DNA of 64,000 bases from Salvelinus alpinus (Eukaryota > Chordata > Actinopteri > Salmoniformes > Salmonidae): the NCBI RefSeq assembly GCF_045679555.1, contig NC_092094.1, positions 11,584,819 to 11,648,818 on the forward strand. Reading direction: 5' to 3'. Every line of letters begins with the position of its first letter. The first letter of the stretch is position 1. A program made the position numbers and the translations under genes. The notes beneath the pieces are model-generated. The model saw only the letters and a program-made list of their open reading frames with translations, had not been told where the DNA came from and did not search any database. Positions 12,937 through 24,726 of this stretch are shown one piece after another.

Positions 12937-13756
12937 CACAACATGACCAAAAGTATGTGGACACCTGCTCGTCAAACATGTCATTCCAAAATCATGGACA
13001 TTAATATGGAGTTGGTTCCCTCTTTGCTGCTATAACAGCCTCCTCTCTTCTGGGAAGGATTTCCACTAGATGTTGGAACATTACTGCGGGGACTTGCTTC
13101 CATTCAGCCACAGGAGGATTAGTGAGGTCGGACACTGATGTTGGGCGATTAGGCATGGCTCGCAGTTGGCGTTCCAATTCATCACAAAGGTGTTCGATGT
13201 GGTGGAGGTCAGAGCTCTGTGCAGGCCAGTCAAGATATTCCACACCGATCTCGACAAACTATTTCTGTATGGACCTCGCTTTGTGCATTGGGGCATTGTC
13301 ATGCTGAAACAGGAAAGGGCCTTCCCCAAGCTCCCGAAAAACACTTCCAGAGGCAGTTTGGAACTCGGTAGTGAGTGTTGCAACCAAGAACAGATGATTT
13401 TACACGCTACGCGCTTCAGCACTCGGCAGTCTCGTTTTGTGAGCTTGTACGGCCTACCACTTCGCAGCTGAGCCGTTGTTGCTCCTAGACGTTTCCACTT
13501 CACAATATCAGCACATACAGTTGACTGGGGCAGCTCTAGCAAGGCAGCAATTTTACCAACTGACTTGTTGGAAAGGTGACAGTGCCACGTTGAAAGTCAC
13601 TGAGCTCTTCAGTAAGGCCATTCTACTGCCAGTGTTTTAACCTATGGAGAGTGCATGGCTGTGCGCTTGATTTTATACACCTGTCAGCAAAGGGTGTGGC
13701 TGAAATAGCCGAATCCACTAATCTGAAGGGGTGTCCACAAACTTTTGTATATAGTG
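12937..13756 (-). mobile_element. Tc1-like element with both ends, decayed transposase on minus strand
   Basis: Terminal inverted repeats (left tacacaacatgaccaaaagt; right end, reverse complemented, tacactatatacaaaagttt), flanked by TA (12935-12936 and 13757-13758). The minus strand encodes the C-terminal part of a Tc1-type transposase, including a WPAQSSDLHHIEHLCDELER segment that matches the family motif PDLNPIEHLWDELE around the third catalytic acidic residue. The N-terminal half is deleted or frameshifted. At 820 bp it is about half a full Tc1 element and non-autonomous. The 5' end of the same family recurs at 53277-53475. Confidence 0.88.
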
Positions 13757-13758
13757 TA

Positions 13759-14312
13759 CATTCCAGCTAGAATCCCCAGAATCAGTAGAACACAAGGACG
13801 CATAGCATTGCATTCTCGATTCTAAAATCATAACTTTCATAATGGGTCTAATCCCCGGTTCATTTTAGAATTCCATCACAGTCTCTCTGTGTCATTGTTA
13901 CTTTGATGTACGTAGAGACAGGGCATAGAAACAGGCAGCATGGTGTACTCAAGGGTTTACCTCTCCAATACTTTTTTATGGACTCTCTCCCATTCGACTG
14001 AGTGACATTTTCCCACTGCACAGCCAAGCCTGAAGTCTACCAAAACAAGCCTCTCCATTATAGCGTCTGCCTTTTGTCTACTGACTCACTCACTGCTACC
14101 ACCACTCATACATCCCGAACGTTCTCATTTGACCGTGAATATTCTTCAAGGTATCCGGGAAGATTGTCCTTTTGGGAGCGTCTGAGATGAGTACTGAGGC
14201 CAATCCATCATGTTCAGGCAGCTGTCAGGCACACAGGGAAAAAAAACAATTAAAAGTTCCACACACAAGTTGAGCTCCACGGATAGTCAATGAAGCATCC
14301 TCTGTGTGATTA
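13759..14312. other. No gene recognised
   Basis: Unassigned. No recognisable exon or repeat. Confidence 0.4.
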
Positions 14313-14395
14313 CGTTCCAAACGACACACTATTCCCTATATAGTGCATTACTTTTGACAAGAGACCTATGGGCGCTGGTCAAAAGTAGAGCACTA
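14313..14395. repeat. Palindromic MITE, left part (split by LTR element)
   Basis: Arm cactattccctatatagtgc and part of the returning arm (ggtcaaaagtagagcacta). It breaks off at 14395, exactly where the LTR element begins. The missing end is found at 18186-18218, about 3.8 kb away. Confidence 0.75.
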
Positions 14396-15230
14396 TGTGG
14401 TGGAATTATTATAATCAAAAGGAGAGACTTTTAGATTTCTTCAAAATAATCAAACTTTATTATTTATTTACTGCAGTAATGGAGCTGGTCGGTCATCACC
14501 CCTGGAGGTGATCACTGAGAACTTAACCAGCTGGTCGGTCATCACCCCTGGAGGTGATCACTGAGAACTCAACCAGCTGGTCGGTAACCCCCCCTGGAGG
14601 TGATCACTGAGAACTCAACCAGCTGGTCGGTCATCACCCCTGGAGGTGATCACTGAGAACTCAACCAGCTGGTCGGTCATCACCCCTGGAGGTGATCACT
14701 GAGAACTCAACCAGCTGGTCGGTCATCACTCCTGGAGGTGATCACTGAGAACTCAACCAGCTGGTCGGTAACCCCCCTGGAGGTGATCACTGAGAACAAC
14801 CAGCTGGTCGGTCATCACCCCTGGAGGTGATCACTGAGAACAACCAGCTGGTTGGTAACCACCCCTGGAGGTGATCACTGAGAACTCAACCAGCTGGTCG
14901 GTAACCCCCCTAGAGGTGATCACTGAGAACTCAACCAGCTGGTCGGTCATCACCCCTGGAGGTGATCACTGAGAACTCAACCAGCTGGTCGGTCATCACC
15001 CCTGGAGGTGATCACTGAGAACTCATCCAGCTGGTTGGTAACCACCCCTGGAGGTGATGACTGAGAACTCAACCAGCTGGTCGGTCATCACCCCTGGAGG
15101 TGATCACTGAGAACTCAACCAGCTGGTCGGTAACCCCCCCTGGAGGTGATGACTGAGAACTCAACCAGCTGGTCGGTCATCACCCCTGGGGGTGATCACT
15201 GAGAACACAACCCGCTCAAAAATAACATGA
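14396..15230 (-). mobile_element. Left LTR copy, expanded by a minisatellite
   Basis: Matches the first ~120 bp of the intact LTR at 17638 (aatcaaaaggagagactt, tactgcagtaatggagctgg), then enters a 46-bp minisatellite that grew from a stretch present once in the other LTR. The rest of the LTR beyond the array is missing. Confidence 0.7.
14485..15212. repeat. 46-bp minisatellite
   Basis: About 16 copies of a 46-bp unit, ctggtcggtcatcacccctg + gaggtgatcactgagaactc + aaccag. Each unit holds a short hairpin (atcacc-cctgga-ggtgat). Variants differ by a taaccccccc substitution and small indels. A single diverged unit lies at about 17724-17768 in the second LTR. Confidence 0.95.
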
Positions 15231-15253
15231 AGACATGGCTAAAGGCCAATCAG

Positions 15254-15556
15254 ACTCGTGAAAATAATCCCAAACTGTGTATTGCCGCTTTCCATGTTGT
15301 CAGTAGCTGGTGAGGCGTGGAAACACTTTGTTGCTTTTATGCATTTTGTTTTGTTGCTTTTTGCGTGCTACGTGTTGCTTGTTCTATGTTGCTCTGCGTG
15401 TGCTCACTGCTCCTTGATTGTCTGTATTGTTGTTGTAATTGTTTTTAATAACCTGCCCAGGGACTGCGGCTGAAAATGAGCCAGATGGCTAAAACCGCCA
15501 CTTGTACTGAAACGTTGATTAATGTGCACTGTCCCTGTAAAAATAAAAATAAACTC
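15254..15556 (+). mobile_element. Retroelement 3' end
   Basis: Ends in cactgtccctgtaaaaataa and an A-rich tail, after the block cctgcccagggactgcggct. This has the form of a LINE 3' UTR and poly-A end. It lies inside the LTR element interior, so it is a later insertion or a junction of rearranged repeats. Confidence 0.45.
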
Positions 15557-16982
15557 AAACTGCAATCCACTTTAATGACAGGACATTGTTCCATGTAATG
15601 GAAACAGATTATAATGTTAGAGTACATTAACTTCCTGCTTAAATTCACTGCTGTTACCTAAACTCTAAAACTCAGCAACAGTAATCAGAAATGATCACAG
15701 AACGTTTCCGATTCAACTATTCAGACCTCTGCAAATGTCCCACTGAATCCCTTACAGCCCGATATATAGCCCAGCGAGCACGAATAACTCTTCTATTCTT
15801 ACCAGTAAGAAAAAAATATAACCCATTCTCAAACAACGTTCTGCGCTTACCTCTATAGTAAGGTTAAAAACAAACTTGACAACTTTCTCTTCTCTTTCGG
15901 CTTCACACTTATGAAATGTCCAAGACTTTAAAAGTAACATGTAATGCGCCAAATTTATAAAATACATCAGTCAATCCATAACAATAAAAAAACACATTTC
16001 GGTGGGCACAGCTCTATCGTAATTACCTATCCGCTATTCTTAGAGCTCATCAGATCTAGGTAACTGTCTCTTCGTTGATTCAGTTATTTAAATATGACTC
16101 CATTCTCAATGTTATTCCAGCAGACCATTTAGGCAACAGACAACGTTCGACATCGAAATCGCCTCGCTATTTATGTTGAATAAATTAGCCTTTCAATTTG
16201 AACCAAGCAAGCTGTTAAAACGTTCAGTTTATATCTTAAACAAACACTGGCGGCCATATCTGTCCAGGCAAAACATACCAATAGTTGAATTACAATCAGA
16301 AACCCAGATTTTAGTCAATACCATAGACCCAATGCTATTGAAATGACGAAGAAATCCTGTAAATAACCCAATTACGAGGTTTGTAGTCTTAACATCTGGC
16401 ACATAATAACAACACAATTCCCAGAAAATAGCCTTAATTAAAGGTCCAAGCATTTCTCCGCAGAGATTCTCACATGCGCAAAATGCATAGATTAGCAGTC
16501 AACGAGTTAAATCGACATACATTGACTAGGAAACAGATCTTGCGCTTTTTAATAAAAGCAGATTGTTTTCTCATGCAACATATTTCAATTACTTTACTAC
16601 ATCACATTAATCCCGCAATGATAATTAGTTTGATGGATACCCTAGGCTATGTACGACGTTATAAGTTACATCGAGATTCCATCTTAATTCGCTCTAACTT
16701 TATGGAAAAGGGTTTATTCAATAAATCTAGCAACTCCTCTCATACTGGGAAGAAAATTTAAAAAAATGAATTTTCAGGCCTTAAGGGCAGTTTTATTTTA
16801 AATGTAGAACCCGGACGGAGAAAATCCAATAAGCGTTTTATAGTTACATCGTTAGGGTAAATTAACCAAAAGTGGGCACACTCCAATCAGTTTCTGAGAC
16901 AATTGCCCAGACTTTGTAGACAGTTTAATTTTGCTTAAACCTCATCTTTATCAAATGATCCATTAAAGATACCAACTCAAAA

Positions 16983-17074
16983 CCTACATACATTACATTG
17001 TATTACATTACATTACATTACATTGCAATGTAATGTAACATTACATTACATTACATTGCATCTCATTATATTCC
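16983..17074. repeat. (ATTAC)n tract with dyad centre
   Basis: Runs of the pentamer attac on either side of ttgcaatgtaatgtaa form an imperfect palindrome (cattacattgcaatgtaatg). Part of the LTR element interior. Confidence 0.7.
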
Positions 17075-17637
17075 TAGTATTACAAGGTGTCACCTGCACT
17101 CTCGTTCTTCGTTCAATACATTAACCTCACCATTCCTATTGTGATCAAACCAGTACCACGGATCTGGACTTTTGGTAGCCCGCAACTGGCTAATTAACAA
17201 TCATGTTCAAGGATACCTCACTTAAGAACACTCCTATCAACTCCTATCAACTCATCTCAGTCCTGCCAGGAAGACCTCACGCGTTGAGTGTACCCTCAAC
17301 CGGGGCATTTGTTATTTTTTAGATATTGTTTTTCTTTTGTATTATCTTTTCATCACTTAAATGTTCCGTCAATGTCTAATTAGTACTATTAATTCTGTGC
17401 ACTTTCAAGTTCAATTATTAAAAGAAACCAGTCTCACCCTTAATCTAATTCTGTTCAAAATGATGTATCCATTCAGCTGACGCTCCCCAGCCAGGTGTGG
17501 ATCTGATCTGCTCCAAATAGTGGAGAGTGGCTTACCTCTGGTTGCATCTAATGCAACACCCCCTGCACGCTTAACCTGGATTTCACTGGGAACAATCAGC
17601 AAAATGAAGTTAATTATCCCATCCTCGTCAACAAAAT

Positions 17638-18185
17638 TGTGGTGGAATTATTGTAATCAAAAGGAGAGACTTAATTTTCTTGAAAACAATCAAACTGTAT
17701 TATTTAATTACTGCAGTAATGGAGCTGGTCGGTAACCACCCCTGGAGGTGATCACTGAGAACTCAACGAGCGGATTTGAGCCACAACATTTTAAAGCAAA
17801 GTCCATCCTCCTTCAGTCTACATGACACACAACAGATGTATGGAATGGGTCACAAGGTTAAGATTTGTATGAAAGATACTTATAATTCACAGCAGACAGT
17901 ATCTGCTGTAAAAGCAGTTCTCATTGTGTAGAGACCAGTATCTGGCCCCCCAACTCCATACTGGATCCATGTCTCCCTGGTACCGTATAGAACAGAAACA
18001 TTAACTCATGCTCTGTAATGCGTTATCCCCAAAGACATCGTAAATCTCCTGTCAGTGTTATCTCCCAGAGGCCCACTTTCAGTTCACACAGTCACAATAG
18101 AGTTATAAGAACCCTCTATTCTGTTGCATAAAACAACCATTTGATGCAATAAAAGTATTATAATATAATCTTGTAATTTCCACCA
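17638..18185 (-). mobile_element. Right LTR copy (5' LTR in element sense)
   Basis: 548 bp bounded by tgtggtggaatt and aatttccacca, with 8-bp inverted termini tggtggaa/ttccacca. It contains one unit of the 46-bp motif that is amplified in the other LTR. Confidence 0.7.
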
Positions 18186-18218
18186 TAACTATAAAGGGAA
18201 TAGGGTGCCATTGGGAAA
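18186..18218. repeat. Palindromic MITE, right part
   Basis: aactataaagggaatagggt continuing gccattggga. This is the missing arm of the MITE that begins at 14313. Confidence 0.65.
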
Positions 18219-18288
18219 GTAGCTTCTGTATGTGCTCTTGTGAACAATACGATTCATTAAGAGTTCAAAGGGAAGAAGAGAGAGGGTT

Positions 18289-18531
18289 ACGTGGAAGGGA
18301 AGACGTACTGTGTGGTCATGTGTTGCTGCCATGCTATGTTGTTGTCTTAGGTCTCTCTTTATGTAGTGTTGTGGTGTCTCTTGTCGTGATGTGTGTTTTG
18401 TCCTATATTTGAAATGTATTTTTAATTTTTAATCCCAGCCCCCATCTCCGCAGGAGGCCTTTTGCCTTCTGGCCGTCATTGTAAATAAGAATTTGTTCTT
18501 AACTGACTTACCTAATTAAATGAAGGTAAAA
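18289..18531 (+). mobile_element. LINE 3' end (HpaI partner type)
   Basis: gtgttgctgccatgctatgt, tctctctttatgtagtgttg and gcaggaggccttttgccttc lead to the tail ccgtcattgtaaataagaat + ttgttcttaactgactta, which is the same tail as the HpaI SINE. A longer copy is at 37080-37640; a tail only is at 40664-40770. Confidence 0.75.
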
Positions 18532-18909
18532 AAAAAAATCATTAAATAAACACAATCAAAATGACATTCAGTATATGAGAGTGTTGATGTTAGCAGACAG
18601 GAGAGATATTGAGCTGTAACTAATACATTTCCAATTTGGATTGGCCAAAAACATATGGTGACATGCTTATTTTTTAAGATAGCATTGAGAAACTCTCTTC
18701 ACAGATACTACAGAGCGGGAACAATAAAGAGAACACTGTACACAACAGAGTCTCAGTGATGGTGGCATTAGGCTATGTGGCAAGGATGACGTATGTCATC
18801 AGCTTATCTGGAAATCATTATCCAGACGTAGAGAGGGTAACTCTGGCTAACCCATAATCCAGTCATAGATTCCAGTCTGACTAGCCCAGGCTACAGGCAT
18901 AGGGCATGT
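18532..18909. other. No gene recognised
   Basis: Unassigned sequence before the 27-bp minisatellite. Confidence 0.4.
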
Positions 18910-18914
18910 CTCCA

Positions 18915-19437
18915 TTCTGTCTAGCTAGCCCATGTCCGCCCTTTGGCCAGCCCACAGTGAGTCACCACTCAACCTAGCCCATGGTGAGTCTCCACTCTGC
19001 CTAGCCCATGTTTGCCCTTTGGCCAGCCCACAGTGAGTCACCACTCTACCTAGCCCATGGTGAGTCTCCACTCTGCCTAGCCCATGGTGAGTCTCCCCTC
19101 TGCCTAGCCCATGTCCGCCCTTTGGCCAGCCCACAGTGAGTCACCACTCAACCTAGCCCATGGTGAGTCTCCACTCTGCCCAGCCCATGGTGAGTCTCCA
19201 CTCTGCCTAGCCCATGGTGAGTCTCCACTCTGCCTAGCCCATGGTGAGTCTCCACTCTGCCTAGCCCATGGTGAGTCTCCACTCTGCCTAGCCCATGGTG
19301 AGTCTCCACTCTGCCCAGCCCATGGTGAGTCTCCACTCAGCCTAGCCCATGGTGAGTCTCCACTCTGCCTAGCCCATGGTGAGTCTCCACTCTGCCCAGC
19401 CCATGGTGAGTCTCCACTCTGCCCAGCCCATGGTCCA
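18915..19437. repeat. 27-bp minisatellite
   Basis: About 19 copies of ctctgcctagcccatggtga + gtctcca, some in a longer variant with gtccgccctttggccagccc. As 27 is a multiple of 3 and the unit lacks stops in several frames, long ORFs of repeating nonapeptides appear on both strands. These are not treated as genes. Confidence 0.95.
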
Positions 19438-20138
19438 GGCACATCACCCAACAGCCAAAGCCACCAGCTGCCATCCTGTTGCGCAAACTAAACAGATATG
19501 GGCCATGGTTAGGGCCTACGCTTCCATAGGTCAACACACACACACGCACACACACATTCTATAAAAATAGTGTTGTAAAACCCATTGTCGTAGAAACACA
19601 GTAGGTTTTTTGACAAGTCAATGCCATTTTATCTCCTTCTGTTGGCTACTCTGCCAGACACCCTGTGGCATAAAACACATCCTGGTATCTGTAACACGTG
19701 ACAGGAATAAATCGCTCACACTAACTATCTAAAGTGGTTGTTCCACTGGATATCATAAGGTCGCTCTGGATAAGAGCGTCTGCTAAATGACTTAAATGTA
19801 AATGTAAATGTATTCATATATTTGTGTTGTTTTGCAGTTCAGGCCCTCAATGACATTGCAATCAAGACAGCAGCAAGTATTGAATCATGGAGTCTATTGT
19901 TCTCTAACTGCATTTGATTCTAGCTAATAGACCCCCCCCCCCCCCATTCCCAGAGCATCAGGACTGGAGGTGACTCATTGACGAGCTACTTCATCAGTAA
20001 AAATAAATAAGTCAATAGTGATTGATAACCTATTCTAAGTGAGGTAATAGAGAGAGTATAACTGCTACATTCTGTATGACGAATCAGGCTGACATTTGGT
20101 ACCATTGGACCATAAAACCCTCAGGGAGAGAGTGTGGA
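19438..20138. other. No gene; short SINE tail
   Basis: Contains a short (CA)n tract at 19536-19556, a SINE 3' tail fragment at 19752-19813 (gtcgctctggataagagcgt) and a poly-C run at 19929-19945. Nothing else recognised. Confidence 0.45.
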
Positions 20139-20233
20139 TGTGTCCCAAATGCCATCCTACTTCCTATATAGTGCCCTACTCTTGTCAAACGTTGTGCGCT
20201 GTATAGTGTATAGGGTGCCAATTTTGGGACGCA
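20139..20233. repeat. Palindromic MITE, 'gcaccctattccc' family
   Basis: Left arm cccaaatgccatcctacttc, right arm tagggtgccaattttgggac. Same family as 12597-12702. Confidence 0.7.
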
Positions 20234-20307
20234 ACTTGTGTGTCTGAGCAATAACCTCCTTATTTTCCTGTTTGACAAAAAATAGGCTTTAAACATAGTC
20301 ATACAGT

Positions 20308-20826
20308 ATGAGGTCAAAGCCCTATACGAAGTGGCAGTGGAGGGAGACCTCAGCTCAAAGCCCTATACGAAGTGGCAGTGGAGGGGGGCCTCAGCTCAAA
20401 GCCCTATACAAAGTGGCAGTGGAGGGGGGCCTCAGCTCAAAGCCCTATACAAAGTGGCAGTGGAGGGAGGCCTCAGATCAAAGCCCTATACGAAGTGGCA
20501 GTGGAGGGAGGCCTCAGCTCAAAGCCCTATACAAAGTGGCAGTGGAGGGGGGCCTCAGCTCAAAGCCCTATACGAAGTGGCAGTGGAGGGAGGCCTCAGC
20601 TCAAAGCCCTATACGAAGTGGCAGTGGTGGGAGGCCTCAGCTCAAAGCCCTATACAAAGTGGCAGTGGAGGGAGGCCTCAGATCAAAGCCCTATACAAAG
20701 TGGCAGTGGAGGGAGGCCTCAGCTCAAAGCCCTATACAAAGTGGCAGTGGAGGGAGGCCTCAGCTCAAAGCCCTATATAAAATGGCAGTGGAGGGAGGCC
20801 TCAGCTTAAAGCCCTATACGAAGTGA
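20308..20826. repeat. 41-bp minisatellite
   Basis: About 12.5 copies of ctcaaagccctatacaaagt + ggcagtggagggaggcctca + g. It passes without a gap into the 27-bp array that follows; the two units share cagtggagggaggcct. Since 41 is not a multiple of 3, all three plus frames stay open across it. The ORFs are repeat artefacts. Confidence 0.95.
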
Positions 20827-21570
20827 CAGTGGAGGGAGGCTTATATAAAGGGCCTATGGAGGGAGGTCTATATAAAGGGTCTGTGGAGGGAGGCCTATAT
20901 AAAGGGACTGTGGAGGGAGGCCTATGTAAAGGGACAGTGGAGGGAGGCCTATGTAAAGGGACAGTGGAGGGAGGCCTATGTAAAGTAACAGTGGAGGGAG
21001 GCCTATATAAAGTCACAGTGCAGGGAGGCCTATGTAAAGGGACAGTGGAGGGAGGCCTATGTAAAGTAACAGTGGAGGGAGGCCTATATAAAGTCACAGT
21101 GCAGGGAGGCCTATGTAAAGGGACAGTGGAGGGAGGCCTATGTAAAGTAACAGTGGAGGGAGGCCTATATAAAGGGACAGTGGAGGGAGGCTTATATAAA
21201 GTAACAGTGGAGGGAGGCCTATATAAAGGGACTGTGGAGGGAGGCCTATATAAAGTAACAGTGGAGGGAGGCCTATATAAAGTGACAGTGGAGGAAGGCC
21301 TATATAAAGTGACAGTGGAGGGAAGCCTATATAAAGTAACAGTGGAGGGAGGCCTATATGAAGTAACAGTGGAGGGAGGCCTATATAAAGTGACTGTGGA
21401 GGGAGACCTATATAAAGGGACAGTGGAGGGAGGCCTATATGAAGTAACAGTGGAGGGAGGCCTATATAAAGTGACAGTGGAGGGAGACCTATATAAAGGG
21501 ACAGTGGAGGGAGGCCTATGTAAAGTGACAGTGGAGGGAGGCCTATATAAAGTGACAGTGGAGGGAAGTC
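20827..21570. repeat. 27-bp minisatellite derived from the 41-bp unit
   Basis: About 27 copies of acagtggagggaggcctata + taaagtg. The unit equals the 41-bp unit less 14 bp. The last partial unit at about 21567-21585 (gtctcagctcaaagcc) reverts to the 41-bp form, which shows that form is ancestral. A 258-codon frame of repeating TVEGGLYKV-type nonapeptides is open across it, with no sign of being a gene. Confidence 0.95.
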
Positions 21571-21599
21571 TCAGCTCAAAGCCATTTGGTGAATGTTAA

Positions 21600-22283
21600 A
21601 GCTTTATCTGTTCTAGTTTATGGCCAACCAAAGTGAGGAAAGAGAGAAACTTGTGCTCCCCAGGTAGTTTATGGATGGAATATTTGTCGATAATGTTGGG
21701 AAAAATTTAATTAATCTAGTTCGCCTTCGTTATCTGATGAATAAATTAAGAGAACCTTTAAAATCGATAAAAACATTGAATGGTAAATACTCCAGTCGAT
21801 AGGTAACTTGCATGAAGTGAATAAGACCGGCCTTTGACACTTCCCAAGAACAACTGAACACCTTAAATCCAATAACTTCATCTAAATTGCTTATCTGAAC
21901 TGTATAAATACAACTAAATATTGGATTGAGGAGCATAGATAAGAGTGGAGGGGGAGATTTTGCGAGGAAAAAAGGCGAACTACAACTAAACTGAAGACAG
22001 ATAAAATATCCACTCCATTTTAAAGACCATACAAAGATCAGTGAAGAAGGGAATGGGCAGGGTTGCCATTAAACCTTGTTTTATTCACAAACCAGTGCAC
22101 TTTGAACTGGACCAGCCCTCCTCATGGTGAGATGAGATCTGCACGCACTCCCTGAACAGACCATTTCATCTCATTTGCATATGCATATCACACATTTCCT
22201 TGCTTACTGTAGAAGATTCCCAGTTCAACATTACATTAGGTTACAGGAGGAACCATGATCAGCTAACGCATGAAGGTAAAGGA
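21600..22283. other. No gene recognised
   Basis: Unassigned sequence between the minisatellite and a palindromic MITE. Confidence 0.4.
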
Positions 22284-22372
22284 CTGTGTATACCAAATGG
22301 CACCCTATTCCCTATTTAGTGCACTTCTTTTGACCAGGGCCCATAGGGACTAGGATGCCATTTGGGATGTAG
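22284..22372. repeat. Palindromic MITE, 'gcaccctattccc' family
   Basis: Left arm ccaaatggcaccctattccc, right arm actaggatgccatttgggat, centre ttttgaccagggcccatagg. Confidence 0.8.
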
Positions 22373-24726
22373 ACAACCCATAGCTAATGTACTACGTTAA
22401 ATTATAATAATTGTTGCAAGCCATGACATACCAGCACAATTCTCCCGATCTCTGCAGCGCTATAGTAATGTATTATTGATCTAAACTATTCTCTCTTCAA
22501 ACGATATCCTACTTGGCTTGGAGCGAGAGAAGGAAGGAGAGAAAGAGAGAGACGGATGTGCCGCGGAGAGAACCCATTTCCTTTCTCCACGTCTGGCTGT
22601 GACAAAGTCTCCCCGTTTCCTCATCTCTCCTCTCCCTTTAGTCACTTTGGCAAGCTCAGTTTAGCTAACTGACAACTCAACAAGACACATAGCTGGCAGG
22701 GAGCTCTCTCTTTCTCCACCTAACAAGACTCTGTCTCTTCCCAGAGAGAAGTGTTGGTGGGAAGACGTGTTTTTTTACATCTCGCTCTATTTGACCGTCC
22801 AAAATATACCCATGAAAAGAAAAACTCTGACATGACTTAACAGCATTGCATTCAAAATATATACACTTTTTGGGCCTCTTCAAAAATACAAAGTCCCTTT
22901 AAACAGTAGTGTGCAGTCTTGTGTTTTGATGGTAGAATGAACAACACAAGTTGACTTCCTTCAGTTTAGTAGCAAAACGGAGAGCATGAAAGAGGATTTA
23001 TGTCCTTTTAATAGTGAGATTACCTTGTACCTCACACTACCCATACATATTACACACAACTGAGGATGGCAAAGCTATAGCTTCCTATCACCTGACATTG
23101 AGGCAACAGTGTACCTATCCCTTACTTAGTCTCTCCTTTTACTCTCCTGTGTTAGGCCATTTACCTCCCATTGACTTCATTTATGTCTGGGCTTTAAAGT
23201 GCTATTGAGCATCGGGGAGGCAGGCAATAACATGAATAATCCATTGGCAGCTCCGGTCACAACGAAACAGAATGAGACCTCAATCATCATCTTACACCGT
23301 TTGCTCTGGTGGAGTGAAAACTGAAATCTCCTCTTGCATTGCAGAGCCATTTAGTCTTTTTCTCCGAAATTTGATACGTTTTGCCGCATAGAATTTTGAG
23401 CATTCCTTTTTTTTTTGCGAAGAGTTTCGCTTAAAGATATTGAAAGGATCTTCGTTTAGCCTTCCTTTGCATATGTTTAATCACTTCATAGGGAGAAATG
23501 TATTGAACTCTGGCATTTTCCTATCTTTTTTTAAAGTAGGCTGCATTATGCACTTGTGTTTCCCCCTGGAAGGCTTTGGTTGCTCTGGGGGAAGTAGTAG
23601 TCATTACACACAGGCTTAGTCAAATGGAAATCTTCCAATAAAAACTGGAGCCGTAGCTAATTCATAAGCATTCTGTTTGCCTAAAGGATTTTCCTACAAC
23701 TACCATCACAGAGTGGGGGTACAGATTGCCCGCGGGTCTGGCATAACTCTTCTACTCTGCCCCCGGTAACTGAACGTGCTGGATTTTAATTTCAAGGGCT
23801 TCCACTTTTTGGGCATCTTGTTTCTTAAAAGTTTGCTCACTAGAGATAGAATACTGCTGTTCTAATTATAATTATATGGTTTACTAATTTGCTGAAAAAG
23901 AGACAAAGACATAATCAACCATTTCTCAAATCTTCTGGAGACATTCTCTCACCTCGAGGCTCCACTAGTCCCATATTGGTTTCTGCTGTCTTGCCAATAC
24001 CTATGGTCATTATCATGCCCCAAGTGTGTACACGCAGCACAGACAGATCTGGGACCAGGCTACCATGGATGTACTCGCTAGTACTGTCGTCAGGTATTTT
24101 TCAACCGCCTAACCAAACAGTTCCGCCCAATAGCCTGGGTACAAGATCAGCCAAGATGTAAACTCTGCTATTTCTCAGTTCATCTTTCCTTCCATCCTAT
24201 CTTCTCACCTTCTTCTCAAGGTTCCACCCCTCTGACCTTTTCCTTCAATGTAGTTTGAGAATGAGTTGAGACGATGCAAGGAAGTGAGTTAAGATGAACT
24301 GAGAAATACCTAAAGTTTCACCTAGAGGCTCCATGGACTTCCTTACCAGTCCATGTCGGCAGGTATTCTAAATACCAGACCAGCCCAGATGTAGACTGAC
24401 TCCTACCCAGAGTCCATTGCTCATTTCAGAGATGTGTTCCACACTGCCTGTGGAGAGAAGACCCAGAGGCTACTGGCTTTAGCAGAACTTTCTTTTCTTC
24501 ACACATTGATTTCTAATTTTCAGCCTTCTGATACTCTCCCAGTGACACGCTTCACACCTGTCTTCTATCCAACATGCCTGGATTAAGCAACAAGTAGGTC
24601 ACCATTCATGTGTTGGTTTGTGGTATTCAGAGCTAAATACATGTAGAAGACATGCCTCTGGTGGTAACAACAACAGGTTTGCTCTGGTATATTCGATCAA
24701 GTCTGAGGTACAGCCTTAAAATGTTA
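22373..24726. other. No gene recognised
   Basis: 2.3 kb without recognisable repeats or exons. Several short frames (22677-22883 minus, 23014-23208 and 23889-24161 plus) lack motifs and splice context. Of the gene-free stretches this looks the most single-copy, so it is the likeliest place for unrecognised regulatory sequence. That is inference only. Confidence 0.4.

Larger units (their letters stand above)
14396..18185 (-). mobile_element. Decayed LTR retroelement, minus orientation
   Basis: Two same-orientation copies of a terminal sequence, tgtggtggaattatt at 14396 and 17638. The right copy ends ccacca at 18185, giving TG...CA-type termini when read on the minus strand. Next to the 17638 LTR, the minus strand reads ttttgttgacgaggat, in the place expected for a primer-binding site. 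The element sits inside a palindromic MITE: the interrupted sequence resumes on the other side, with a short actat repeat at each edge (14392-14395 and 18188-18191, offset by 2 bp). No gag, pol or env domain could be read in the 2.4-kb interior, so the element is coding-dead and internally deleted. Confidence 0.65.

Noticed and set aside
13081..13542. 153-codon minus-strand ORF as a host gene
   Set aside because: It lies inside a Tc1-like element between its inverted ends. The frame is a shifted reading of transposase sequence.
14485..15212. CRISPR-like array
   Set aside because: Contiguous 46-bp tandem units without spacers.
18915..19491. Nonapeptide-repeat ORFs on both strands
   Set aside because: 27-bp minisatellite artefact.
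20308..21599. ORFs of 145-258 codons, plus 98 codons on the minus strand
   Set aside because: Open in all plus frames across 41- and 27-bp tandem repeats. No start context, splice sites or non-repeat domain.
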